39,878 nt of DNA from the NCBI GenBank assembly GCA_016844945.1, contig JAERTJ010000090.1:1-39878 (forward strand). Direction: 5' to 3'. Shown piece by piece: positions 1 to 7,635 of the stretch (positions within the stretch are counted from its first letter, which is position 1; each line of letters starts with the position of its first letter). This stretch comes from Fidelibacterota bacterium (GTDB taxonomy: Bacteria > Fidelibacterota > UBA8477 > JABMPR01). The position numbers and the translations under genes are program-made. The notes beneath the pieces were generated by a model. The model saw only the letters and a list, made by a program, of their open reading frames with translations, had not been told where the DNA came from and did no database searches.

Positions 1-1
1 T

Positions 2-121
2 TTTGGATATTATGCGCTTGGTGATGGAATCTCAGCCATTCTCACAAGGAATCCTGGCCAAATCAACCCGGTTTATATCAAAAAACACCGGTATCGACAA
101 TTAGACCTCAATTTTAACTGA
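2..121 (+). CDS. 3' end of an unidentified protein (partial)
   Basis: An open frame runs in from the left edge and ends at TGA 119-121, giving 39 residues ending NPVYIKKHRYRQLDLNFN. I do not recognise the family. The frame reads like real protein (mixed composition, basic C-terminal stretch), but it is too short to be sure. It is convergent with, and overlaps by 49 bases, the decayed pirin fragment on the other strand. That overlap fits the pirin fragment having lost its proper end. It could be chance open frame. Confidence 0.3.
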   Translation, partial: FGYYALGDGISAILTRNPGQINPVYIKKHRYRQLDLNFN

Positions 122-429
122 TATAACGGGGGAACTTCTAGCATCCATTGAACTTCACCTTTTTTTGCGATCTGACTATTTTCTCGGCTATCCCTATGGT
201 GGATTTCCCCATCAATTACAAAGCTGACTGGTGTAAATCCGCGATGAGGATGGGGACCCAGACCCTGTTGTATAGCTGGTGCATCATCCCTTATCGTAAA
301 ACTACCATGGTGCAGTAGCAGGAAGGGATCAACCTGTCTGACCTGTCGTGTTGGGATGGTTTGTTTGACTGTTGCACCACCCATGTCAACATTATACGCG
401 GGGATGACATACTTTACTCTTTTAAACAT
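73..429 (-). pseudogene. Truncated, frameshifted pirin-family gene
   Basis: The first ~95 residues are a clear pirin N-terminal cupin: VDPFLLLHH, then GLGPHPHRGFTPVSFVIDG, then HRDSREN and GEVQWM. Pirins are usually 230-290 residues and bind one metal through three His and one Glu. Only the HPHRG pair of ligands remains here; the later HSE-type motif that supplies the other two is absent. After the Trp of GEVQW the frame runs into an unrelated tail of about 20 residues. Reading the next bases in another frame gives MDARSSPVIS, which resembles the expected M-x-A-G-x-G-V-I-H-S. A small deletion in the ATGG/GGAT repeat near position 140 could explain this, with later decay. It lies 51 bases downstream of an intact pirin gene, so it is probably a decaying second copy. 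Confidence 0.7.
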
Positions 430-480
430 ATTATTAACCCGCGATCATTTTGGATGGATTGATAATTATTCGTGCTGAAG

Positions 481-1194
481 TCAGGGGGAAAGCCTGGGGA
501 GGTCAGCCAGAACTATCTCAGAGCTTTCAGATGCGGTGATTTCAATACTTTCAATATTTTTGATATGGATACCATCTCTGGCCTGGGCAGTTTCGCCATT
601 CACGCTAATACTTCCTGTGGCCGGCACCATATAAACATGTCGATCTGGCTCTATGTTCAGCTGGAAACTATGTCCCGTCTCAATAACCCCTGTATGGATT
701 GCAGCATCCTGGTAAATACTTAGCACATCTTCATCTCTATGTATTTCACGGCCACTAACCAGGGGAATTAATTGATTTGAACTTTGCTTGGGGAAGGCTT
801 TGGTCTCCCACCGGGGCTTAACGGAGGGAACAGCTGTCTGGATCCAGATCTGGAAGAGAAGCGTTTCCTCCGTTTCTTTGTTGTATTCACTATGGTATAC
901 ACCCGTTCCTGCAGACATAACCTGAACATCACCTGCTATGGTGCGTCCCTCGTTTCCCATATTGTCCTTATGGGTAATAGCGCCTTTACGAATATAGGTG
1001 ATTATTTCCATATCCTGATGTGGGTGCATATCGAATCCCTTACCTGGTTTGATCAAGTCATCATTCCAAACCAGCAGGGGAGGAAACCCAACTCTTTCAG
1101 GATCATAATAACGTGCGAAACTGAAATGATGGTGTGCATGAAGCCAACCGTGGTTGGCAGAACCAAGTGTCTGGAATGGAATGATGTTGATCAT
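481..1194 (-). CDS. Pirin family protein (YhhW-like cupin)
   Basis: This is a 237-residue bicupin of normal pirin length. The N-terminal cupin shows FDMHPHQDMEIITYI, then the metal-site motif AGTGVYHSE, together supplying the His-His-His-Glu ligands expected for Fe or another divalent metal. The N-terminal GWLHAHHHFSFARYY stretch and C-terminal cupin match the E. coli YhhW type, whose members can have quercetin 2,3-dioxygenase activity in vitro. The cellular role is usually unclear and often tied to redox stress. The protein is cytoplasmic, with no signal peptide. It starts 12 bases after the DoxX stop, so it is probably co-transcribed with marR-doxX. Family assignment is firm; the substrate is not known. 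Confidence 0.9.
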   Translation of the reverse strand: MINIIPFQTLGSANHGWLHAHHHFSFARYYDPERVGFPPLLVWNDDLIKPGKGFDMHPHQDMEIITYIRKGAITHKDNMGNEGRTIAGDVQVMSAGTGVYHSEYNKETEETLLFQIWIQTAVPSVKPRWETKAFPKQSSNQLIPLVSGREIHRDEDVLSIYQDAAIHTGVIETGHSFQLNIEPDRHVYMVPATGSISVNGETAQARDGIHIKNIESIEITASESSEIVLADLPRLSP

Positions 1195-1206
1195 TGGTGA
1201 CTCTGT

Positions 1207-1569
1207 CTAATCTTTGTCTCTGTAGTCATTTGCAAGCATGAGTGCTCCACCTGCCAGACCAAGGTCCTTTAAAAGTCCACTCATAGCCATCATATCCCCA
1301 CCAATAACCCCGGGGAGGTATATGGTCAGCACAAATACCATCAATAGTCCAGCGGTTAGCAGACCAGCCAGGAAAACCTTCTTTTTTATAATGAAGCTGG
1401 TGGAAGCAGCTAATAAGGCAACCCCGGTTATGTAAACCCAGAGAATTCCACCTGGAACAAATGTAGGTACCATGGCAGCCAGGTCGCTGGCTTTGGCTAA
1501 ATGCATGAGACCAAAGACTGCAAATGGTACGATGAATAGATATCGGCCTATAGTATTAAGATTTTTCAT
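1207..1569 (-). CDS. DoxX-like integral membrane protein
   Basis: A 120-residue protein with four predicted membrane helices, about residues 7-25, 44-61, 66-86 and 95-112. The N-terminal segment RYLFIVPFAVFGLMHLAKA is typical of DoxX/DUF-type small membrane proteins. Members of this superfamily are often found with oxidoreductases and pirins, but their biochemical role is poorly defined. The gene begins 3 bases after the MarR stop, which indicates an operon. No catalytic residues can be assigned. The name rests on topology, size and context more than on a diagnostic motif. Confidence 0.75.
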   Translation of the reverse strand: MKNLNTIGRYLFIVPFAVFGLMHLAKASDLAAMVPTFVPGGILWVYITGVALLAASTSFIIKKKVFLAGLLTAGLLMVFVLTIYLPGVIGGDMMAMSGLLKDLGLAGGALMLANDYRDKD

Positions 1570-1572
1570 TAT

Positions 1573-2028
1573 TTATTTACTCTTTTTGGTTTGGTTGTTA
1601 CCCAGCTTTTTGCATAAATCACCCAGTAATTTCTGCTCTTCTTCATCTAGGATGCTAAAGGCCTCACTTAGCTTACTCAGGTGACTATTAAAGATGGGTT
1701 GAATGGTTTTCTTACCCTTATCAGTGAGCGTTACAAGTATTGATCGCCTATCCTGGAGGTGTTTCTTACGTACAACCAGACCCGATTTCTCCAGATTGTC
1801 TACTACTGTAACCAGGTTGGAACTACTCAAGAGAATTTTCTCTCCAATGGTCTTCAGAGGTAACGGACCCAGATGATCAAGCATTTCCAATACCCCGAAT
1901 TGGGTGATTGTAATACCATGCTCATCCATGTTCCTTCTCAGATGGTGACCGATGGAGGCAGTTGCCCGGTTCAGCTTTATCCAGGTGTTCAGGATCAATT
2001 GTTCTTGTATAGTATATTGATTGCTCAT
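1573..2028 (-). CDS. MarR family transcriptional regulator
   Basis: A 151-residue protein of usual MarR length. A central winged-helix region carries the recognition-helix segment SSSNLVTVVDNLEKSGLV and the wing motif DRRSILVTLTDKGK, both characteristic of MarR. Long N- and C-terminal helices form the dimer interface in this family. No cysteine is present, so a Cys-oxidation switch of the OhrR type is unlikely; a small ligand is more probable. It is first in an operon with DoxX and pirin and is transcribed away from the sirtuin gene. An ATGACAAT/ATTGTCAT inverted repeat beginning at its own start codon suggests autoregulation (inference). Confidence 0.9.
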   Translation of the reverse strand: MSNQYTIQEQLILNTWIKLNRATASIGHHLRRNMDEHGITITQFGVLEMLDHLGPLPLKTIGEKILLSSSNLVTVVDNLEKSGLVVRKKHLQDRRSILVTLTDKGKKTIQPIFNSHLSKLSEAFSILDEEEQKLLGDLCKKLGNNQTKKSK

Positions 2029-2078
2029 GACAATAATTAAATATCAAATAAATAGACATCAAAGATAAAAATTGTCAT
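2027..2078. promoter_or_regulatory. Candidate MarR operator: separated inverted repeat
   Basis: ATGACAAT (2027-2034) and its exact complement ATTGTCAT (2071-2078) flank 36 AT-rich bases. One arm overlaps the MarR start codon. A further half-site-like AATTGTC lies at 2097-2103 toward the sirtuin gene. MarR proteins bind palindromes and often repress their own gene. The spacing is wider than a single MarR dimer site, so each arm would be part of a separate site. The repeat is seen directly; its function is inferred. Confidence 0.35.
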
Positions 2079-2133
2079 AAATAAGAAGTATTTAGAAATT
2101 GTCGCTGGTTGGGGAGTGGTATTTTGAATAGGA

Positions 2134-2895
2134 GTGACTCATTCTATATTCAAGGCTATGACAGGGCAGCTCATACCTACCAGCCAATTTACTCGAGACA
2201 GTCGCGTTGTCTTTTTTACAGGAGCTGGCGTTTCAGCTGAAAGTGGTATCTCCACATTCAGGGATCCAGATGGGTTGTGGAAGAAATATGACCCGATGGA
2301 ATTGGCCAGTGCAGATGGTTTTATACAGAACCCTGCGCTCGTTCTGGAATGGTATGCCTGGCGCCGAAAGATGATTCGGAATTCAAAACCCAATGAGGGC
2401 CATATCAGTATTTGTAAAATTCAGAAACTATTTAGGAATTCAGTGGTATTAACTCAGAATGTGGACGGCTACCATGCTGATGCCGGGAGTGAATCCATCT
2501 ATGAATTACACGGAAACATTCACCGGCATAAATGTTTTCTATGTAGTACTCCAGTTAAATTGAAGGTTGGAGACGAGGAAAAGTTGAATTATTGTGAGTG
2601 TGGTGGTATGGTAAGACCCGATGTGGTCTGGTTTGGAGAGTCGCTTGATATGGCAACACTTAAGACCGCCTTTGAAAAAGTGAGTGAGTGTGACATATTC
2701 ATGACCATAGGAACATCTACTCAGATATATCCTGCGGCACAGCTCCCATTTGAGGCAAAAAATTCTGGTGCTTTTGTGATTGAGATCAATCCTGAGCCAA
2801 CCCCCTTTAGCAAAATGGCTCATCTGAGTCTGAGAAGACCAGCAGTGGCAGCACTATCAAAACTATACGAGGATTTTCATGCAAATATTTCCTGA
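2134..2895 (+). CDS. cobB: NAD-dependent protein deacylase (sirtuin)
   Basis: A 253-residue sirtuin that removes acyl groups from protein lysines using NAD+. Visible motifs are GAGVSAESGISTFRD (residues 30-44, NAD binding), TQNVDGYH (107-114), the catalytic His in ELHGN (H126), four zinc cysteines (C134, C137, C154, C156) and GTSTQIYPA. Y74 and R77 form the YxxR motif of class III sirtuins (CobB, SIRT5), which favours negatively charged acyl groups such as succinyl or malonyl. The start is uncertain. GTG 2134 is preceded by AGGAG with almost no spacing, and ATG 2158 would drop eight residues without touching the domain. The next gene overlaps the 3' end by 17 bases. Confidence 0.93.
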   Translation: MTHSIFKAMTGQLIPTSQFTRDSRVVFFTGAGVSAESGISTFRDPDGLWKKYDPMELASADGFIQNPALVLEWYAWRRKMIRNSKPNEGHISICKIQKLFRNSVVLTQNVDGYHADAGSESIYELHGNIHRHKCFLCSTPVKLKVGDEEKLNYCECGGMVRPDVVWFGESLDMATLKTAFEKVSECDIFMTIGTSTQIYPAAQLPFEAKNSGAFVIEINPEPTPFSKMAHLSLRRPAVAALSKLYEDFHANIS

Positions 2896-4864
2896 AATAT
2901 CAATAGCCAAAAAATTGACACTCCTGGCTCTACTATTGGGATTTCAATCATGCGCCTACTACAACACCTTCTATAACGCTGAACAATATTTCGCTGAAGC
3001 GCAAAAGCTAACTCGAGAAAATCAAACTGAGAAAGTCAGTCGTGAAGAGATAAATCTGTATTCCAAGGCTATTGAAAAATCAAAAAAACTGTTAACGAAA
3101 TACCGGGATAGCAAATACAGGGATGATGCCCAGTTTATCATCGCCAAGTCTTACTATTTCAAAGGTGATTATCTTCTATCCAAGCGTTATTTCGAGGACC
3201 TGAGTCTAAATTATGCCAACTCTCCTCATGCGAAGGAAGTTCCTCTCTGGATTGGTCGCTGCCTGATGAAAACTGGTGATCTGGAAATGGCCAGGTATGA
3301 AGCATCTAGAATATTACGAGGTGGGTCGGACCGCGGTCTCCAGGCCGATGCCCTCCTTCTGATGGGCGAGATAGCCGTCCAGCAGGATAGTCTGGGTCTG
3401 GCAGAAGACTATTTAGAACAGGTGATTGATAAATCTCCTGATGGGTTCACAAAAGCTCAGGCTCAATTTCAAGTTGGCAGGATGCGCGAAAACAAATCTG
3501 ATTATGAAGGTGCTCTGGATGCCTATGAAAGGGTTACGAAATACAGACCCTCAGAATCATTAAAAGTTGAAGCAATTATTAGGCAAACCAGTATGCTTAA
3601 GGCTCTCAATCGCGATGAAGATGCTGTTGAGATGATTCAGGATATGTTGCTAAGCGATAAATTCGTGGATATCCGCGGTCAATTAGAAGTGGAGCTGGGA
3701 AAGCTTTATCTTGTGATGGAAGAGCTGGATCGTGCCGAGTCTAAATTTACGACGATCATTGAAGATTATAACCGTAAGGATGTTGCCGCTGAGGCAAGTT
3801 ATTACCTGGGGGAACTCTATCTAACAGAAAAGTTGGACTACATAGCCGCTCGGAAGGCATATACGGATGTGAAGTCGCAATCAGTCAGATCGCCATTTGT
3901 TGCGAAGGCAACGCAACGCAATCAACAAATTGACAGATATGAGAAGATTCAGCTTGATCACATTAATTTGAAGAGACAATTGGTCGGTTTATCACCTCTG
4001 GTTAAAGAAAAGCGCAAGACCAACTCCAGCAGAAGCAGGGAAGGGCGAAACAGCAATAACAGAGGAAGATCCAAGGCGAGTAGACCTGGGAATCCTGCCG
4101 CAGAAAATGAGTCGATGCAACAGAAAAGGAAATTGAAGCAAGAAGAAGTTGCTGTTGAAGTGAGCCTTGAGGATTCATTAAGGTTTATCAAACAGATCGA
4201 TGAAAACAGGTATTCCCTGGCTGAATACATGCTATTTGAATTCACTCGGGTTGACACAACTCTGGAAATATTGACTATCCTGGAAGCCAGTACCTCTGAT
4301 TCATCCATGAAGCATCAGGCTGCCTATATGCAGTACTACGCGATTGAATCTATTCGAGGAGATGAACAAGGCGGGCGTGCAGCACTTGAACGGATTAAAA
4401 CTGCTTACCCTGATTATTATGATACAATCATGAATGTCGAGGTGGTCGCCACTGAAGAAGTTGATGAAGGTGAGATTAGATATGCAGAAATCGCATCTCT
4501 TTTTGATTCTGGTCGGTTTATTGATGCCAGTGTCGCCTACGAAGCTCTCAAAATGGATACACTCCTTTCAGCGAGTGTGAGAGGTAAATCCTGCTTCAAT
4601 CATGCCTGGTTAAATGATCACTATATCTTTGACAAAGAGGCAGCCATCGAATCCTACAATTATCTTGTATCCACGTTTCCTGATGAACCTCTGGCAACAA
4701 CGGCACAGAATAGGCTAAGTGTCTTAAATAAGAATCCCGACCAACCGACTGAGCAGAGGGAGGATATAGGGGAAAAGGAAGAGCATTCAGATAAAGTACA
4801 GGAACCTATGAACCAACGCTCAGAAAAACCCAGTGGACCCAAAGAGGGAGAAAAACAGAAATAA
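2879..4864 (+). CDS. TPR-repeat lipoprotein
   Basis: A 661-residue predicted lipoprotein. A hydrophobic signal ends LLLGFQSC with the lipid-anchored Cys at 25. The mature protein starts CAYYNTFYNAEQYF, a start I associate with FCB-group TPR lipoproteins. Residues ~45-360 hold about eight tetratricopeptide-like helix pairs (for example DDAQFIIAKSYYFKGDYLLS and AEASYYLGELYLTEKLDY), as in BamD/YbgF-type outer-membrane assembly factors. A basic Arg/Ser/Asn-rich linker (~374-415) follows, then a second helical region with more repeats and a highly charged tail (~625-661). It probably scaffolds envelope proteins from the inner face of the outer membrane (inference). The start is supported by GAGGA upstream, within the sirtuin 3' end. 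Confidence 0.8.
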   Translation: MQIFPEISIAKKLTLLALLLGFQSCAYYNTFYNAEQYFAEAQKLTRENQTEKVSREEINLYSKAIEKSKKLLTKYRDSKYRDDAQFIIAKSYYFKGDYLLSKRYFEDLSLNYANSPHAKEVPLWIGRCLMKTGDLEMARYEASRILRGGSDRGLQADALLLMGEIAVQQDSLGLAEDYLEQVIDKSPDGFTKAQAQFQVGRMRENKSDYEGALDAYERVTKYRPSESLKVEAIIRQTSMLKALNRDEDAVEMIQDMLLSDKFVDIRGQLEVELGKLYLVMEELDRAESKFTTIIEDYNRKDVAAEASYYLGELYLTEKLDYIAARKAYTDVKSQSVRSPFVAKATQRNQQIDRYEKIQLDHINLKRQLVGLSPLVKEKRKTNSSRSREGRNSNNRGRSKASRPGNPAAENESMQQKRKLKQEEVAVEVSLEDSLRFIKQIDENRYSLAEYMLFEFTRVDTTLEILTILEASTSDSSMKHQAAYMQYYAIESIRGDEQGGRAALERIKTAYPDYYDTIMNVEVVATEEVDEGEIRYAEIASLFDSGRFIDASVAYEALKMDTLLSASVRGKSCFNHAWLNDHYIFDKEAAIESYNYLVSTFPDEPLATTAQNRLSVLNKNPDQPTEQREDIGEKEEHSDKVQEPMNQRSEKPSGPKEGEKQK

Positions 4865-4956
4865 TTGATCTTTTTTCCTTGGTTTGAAGTAATATGACCG
4901 CTCATCGAAAACATGTTGGTGTTCGTGGGGGCGGCCAATAATTTCAGCGCTCAAAT

Positions 4957-5787
4957 ATGTCACTAAAGAATATTATAAAACGTGCCCCTGTAACCATCAT
5001 TGGAATCCCCAGTCTTATAGCATTTACCCTGTATACACATGATGTGTTTATGATTTTTTTCACCATCGCTGGGTTGCTGATACTGGGTGAAGCCTATCGG
5101 ATGGCTCGACCAAATGGAACTGAACCGAACATATGGATCGGTTACCTGCTGTACCTGGCCGTGGTTGGGGATCAACTTCTGGGATCAGGAGCATATATTG
5201 GCCCCATACTCATTGTTTCGATTCTTTTGCTTATGACACTGGAAATGTTTAGAAATAAACCCCATGTTCAAGAAAATATTGCCACCACCTTTTTTGCCGC
5301 TGTTTTTGTGGCGATAGCAATGTCTTACTTCATTCTCCTCCAACAATTGGGATACGAAGGTGAAGGGGGCAACCTGGGTGGATATGCCGTGTTAACCGTA
5401 TTTATTGGGGTATGGACCTGTGATACGCTGGCCTACTTTGTTGGATCAGCTATAGGAAAGCACAAGGTGTTTCCCCGTGTAAGCCCCAACAAGAGCTGGG
5501 AAGGATCAATCGCTGGTCTGATTGGCTCCTTTATAGCCCTGGTACTCATCGTGCGTGCTGGCTGGCTACCCGGGCTTGATTATATCGATGCACTTATGCT
5601 GGGGCTGATTACCGGTGTGGCTGGTCAGATCGGCGATTTTGCCGAATCTCTGGTGAAGCGTGATGTAGGTGTCAAAGATTCATCAAATTTGTTACCAGGT
5701 CATGGTGGTGCCTGGGATCGTCTAGATTCTATTTTATTTGCTGCACCCCTGAGCTATTTATATCTCACAATAATAGTTGGTCTATAA
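4957..5787 (+). CDS. cdsA: Phosphatidate cytidylyltransferase (CDP-diglyceride synthase)
   Basis: Makes CDP-diacylglycerol from phosphatidic acid and CTP, the branch point for membrane phospholipids, at the inner membrane. The protein has 276 residues, normal for the family, with about eight hydrophobic helices. The CdsA signature spans residues 231-258: S-x-x-KR followed by KD, then PGHGGAWDRLDS. An earlier conserved segment, SPNKSWEGSIAG, is also typical. No strong ribosome site precedes ATG 4957; an upstream in-frame ATG at 4894 is cut off by a stop at 4939. The binding-protein gene begins directly at the next base, so translational coupling is likely. Confidence 0.95.
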   Translation: MSLKNIIKRAPVTIIGIPSLIAFTLYTHDVFMIFFTIAGLLILGEAYRMARPNGTEPNIWIGYLLYLAVVGDQLLGSGAYIGPILIVSILLLMTLEMFRNKPHVQENIATTFFAAVFVAIAMSYFILLQQLGYEGEGGNLGGYAVLTVFIGVWTCDTLAYFVGSAIGKHKVFPRVSPNKSWEGSIAGLIGSFIALVLIVRAGWLPGLDYIDALMLGLITGVAGQIGDFAESLVKRDVGVKDSSNLLPGHGGAWDRLDSILFAAPLSYLYLTIIVGL

Positions 5788-7635
5788 TTGAAAAAATCCT
5801 TCATAATTCAATTCACCCTGCTCGTTCTACTGGTCATATTTTCAAATCTTGGCGATAGAAGCAAGGAAGTTCTAGTCGATGATGAATTGGGTCTAGCCGG
5901 TGGGATCCGCGTTGACCTCACAGGTGAGAATACCATTTTTGAAAGTAGCCCTGGTGGAATGTCACCGCGAGAGGGGGGCACGCTGGTCCTTGCAGAATCT
6001 GCAGAACCTGAGAACCTGAATACATATGTTTCAACATCAGCAGCAGCCACTCGTGTCCTTGACTATATCTATGAAACCCTGCTTGATTATGATTATGAAA
6101 CCTGGCGCTTTGATAGACCAGTTGTCGCAGAGAGTTTTGAAATTAGTGACGATGGATATACCTTCACATTTAAGATAAGAGAAAATGTGTACTTCCATGA
6201 TGGTCAGCAGCTTACAGCAGATGATGTACTTTTCTCCATCAAAGCTCTTCTCAATCCGTTTGTAGATTGTGCACCCTTGAGAAGTTCTTTCTCCAAAGTG
6301 GTAAGTGCGGAGACAGATGGTGAATTCATATTCAGGATAACAAGTTCAGAAACCTATTTCCGTAATCAGGAAATACTGGGTGGTTTTCATATTCTTCCCA
6401 AGCACATCTGGGATCCACAAGGGCTCCTGGATCAATATTCAGTCACTGATCTTCTCAATCCTACAGTCACTCGCGAAGAGGCGGCTATCAAAGAGTTTGC
6501 TGATGCCTTCAATGTGCATCCCCAGGGACGACCTGTAGGTGAAGATGCGTCACCCATTATCGGCTCAGGGCCCTGGAAGTTTGATAAATGGATTACTGGG
6601 AATTATATCTCGTATGTCAGAAATGACAATTATTGGAATGCAGACTCCACATTCATCGATGGCTATTCAGAGGGTGGATCCTATCTGGATAAGGTCATTG
6701 TCAAGTCTATATCAGATGCTACGGCAAGACTCACGGCGTTAAAAGCAGGGGAAATTGATTTTATCCCCAGAATGCGTGCGGTTCAGTACTTTACGCAGAC
6801 CAATACACCAGATTTTCTGGAAAAGTATCAGAAGGTCAGCTATGTGGTTCCAGCCTATAGCTATGTCGGATGGAACAATGACAGACCCTACTTTAGTGAT
6901 AAGCGCGTGCGTCAAGCCATGACCATGTTGATCGATAGGGAGGCCTACAATAAATATGTTTCCTACGGCATGGGAATTCCCACGATTGGTCCATTCTATA
7001 TTTATGGGGAACAGTACAACCACAACATAGAGCGTTGGCCCCATGATCCACAGCGTGCCGTAGAGTTGATCGAGGAAGCCGGGTGGATTGATCACGATGG
7101 CGATGGTATCCGCGATAAAGATGGAATCCCATTCAGCTTTACATTCTCAGTATCTTCTGGATCTACCAGCTCTAAGTACCTGGCACTCATGCTCAAAGAA
7201 GATTTGCGTAAAGTCGGAATAGTCGTGAATATTAGACAATTAGAATGGTCAGTCTATGTGGAAAACTTAAGGGACAGGCAGTTTGATGTGGTGTCTCTAC
7301 TCTGGATTGGTGGTCTTGAATCCGACCCCTATCAAATCTGGCATTCAGACAATATAGGGGATCGTGGTTCAAACTACATGGGCTTCCGAAATGCAGAAGC
7401 TGATTCCATCATTCATCATGCCCGGTTTGAAATGGACAAAGCAAAGCGCAATGCGATGTATTTCAGGCTTCAAGAAATATTCCATGAAGAACAGCCCTAT
7501 ACCTTCATGTTTTATCAACGAGATCCCGGCGCATATTTGAAGGAATTTCATGGGGTGAAATGGATTCCAATTCGGCCAGCATATAAGCTTTACAGCTGGT
7601 GGCGCAATACATCAATGATGGGGGAAAGTTCCTGA
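5788..7635 (+). CDS. Peptide/solute ABC transporter substrate-binding protein (family 5)
   Basis: A 615-residue extracytoplasmic binding protein of the DppA/OppA family. The start is TTG 5788, immediately after the cdsA stop. This is the only start that keeps the signal-like MKKSFIIQFTLLVLLVIF segment, and there is no lipobox Cys after it, so it may remain N-terminally anchored or be cleaved by signal peptidase I. The SBP domain starts near residue 67 (GGTLVLAESAEPENLN). Family hallmarks include GYTFTFKIRENVYFHDGQ, LTADDVLFSI and GSGPWKFDKW. A DHDGDGIRDKDG segment near residue 433 looks like a calcium-binding loop, seen in a number of bacterial family members. The ligand is not predictable from sequence; oligopeptides are the default. 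Confidence 0.93.
   Translation: MKKSFIIQFTLLVLLVIFSNLGDRSKEVLVDDELGLAGGIRVDLTGENTIFESSPGGMSPREGGTLVLAESAEPENLNTYVSTSAAATRVLDYIYETLLDYDYETWRFDRPVVAESFEISDDGYTFTFKIRENVYFHDGQQLTADDVLFSIKALLNPFVDCAPLRSSFSKVVSAETDGEFIFRITSSETYFRNQEILGGFHILPKHIWDPQGLLDQYSVTDLLNPTVTREEAAIKEFADAFNVHPQGRPVGEDASPIIGSGPWKFDKWITGNYISYVRNDNYWNADSTFIDGYSEGGSYLDKVIVKSISDATARLTALKAGEIDFIPRMRAVQYFTQTNTPDFLEKYQKVSYVVPAYSYVGWNNDRPYFSDKRVRQAMTMLIDREAYNKYVSYGMGIPTIGPFYIYGEQYNHNIERWPHDPQRAVELIEEAGWIDHDGDGIRDKDGIPFSFTFSVSSGSTSSKYLALMLKEDLRKVGIVVNIRQLEWSVYVENLRDRQFDVVSLLWIGGLESDPYQIWHSDNIGDRGSNYMGFRNAEADSIIHHARFEMDKAKRNAMYFRLQEIFHEEQPYTFMFYQRDPGAYLKEFHGVKWIPIRPAYKLYSWWRNTSMMGESS

Noticed and set aside
784..1200. 138-residue + strand frame
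   Set aside because: It is the complement of the intact pirin gene, which has full family motifs; the + frame shows no family features.
3958..4308. 116-residue - strand frame
   Set aside because: Shadow of the low-complexity linker in the TPR lipoprotein gene; Leu/Ser runs are the complement of its Arg/Lys/Glu codons.
4894..4941. 15-codon frame MTAHRKHVGVRGGGQ before cdsA
   Set aside because: No convincing ribosome site and no conserved feature; kept only as a note on the cdsA start.
7084..7130. Dockerin or EF-hand domain in the binding protein
   Set aside because: DHDGDGIRDKDG is one calcium-type loop within the family 5 fold, without the paired repeat of a dockerin.
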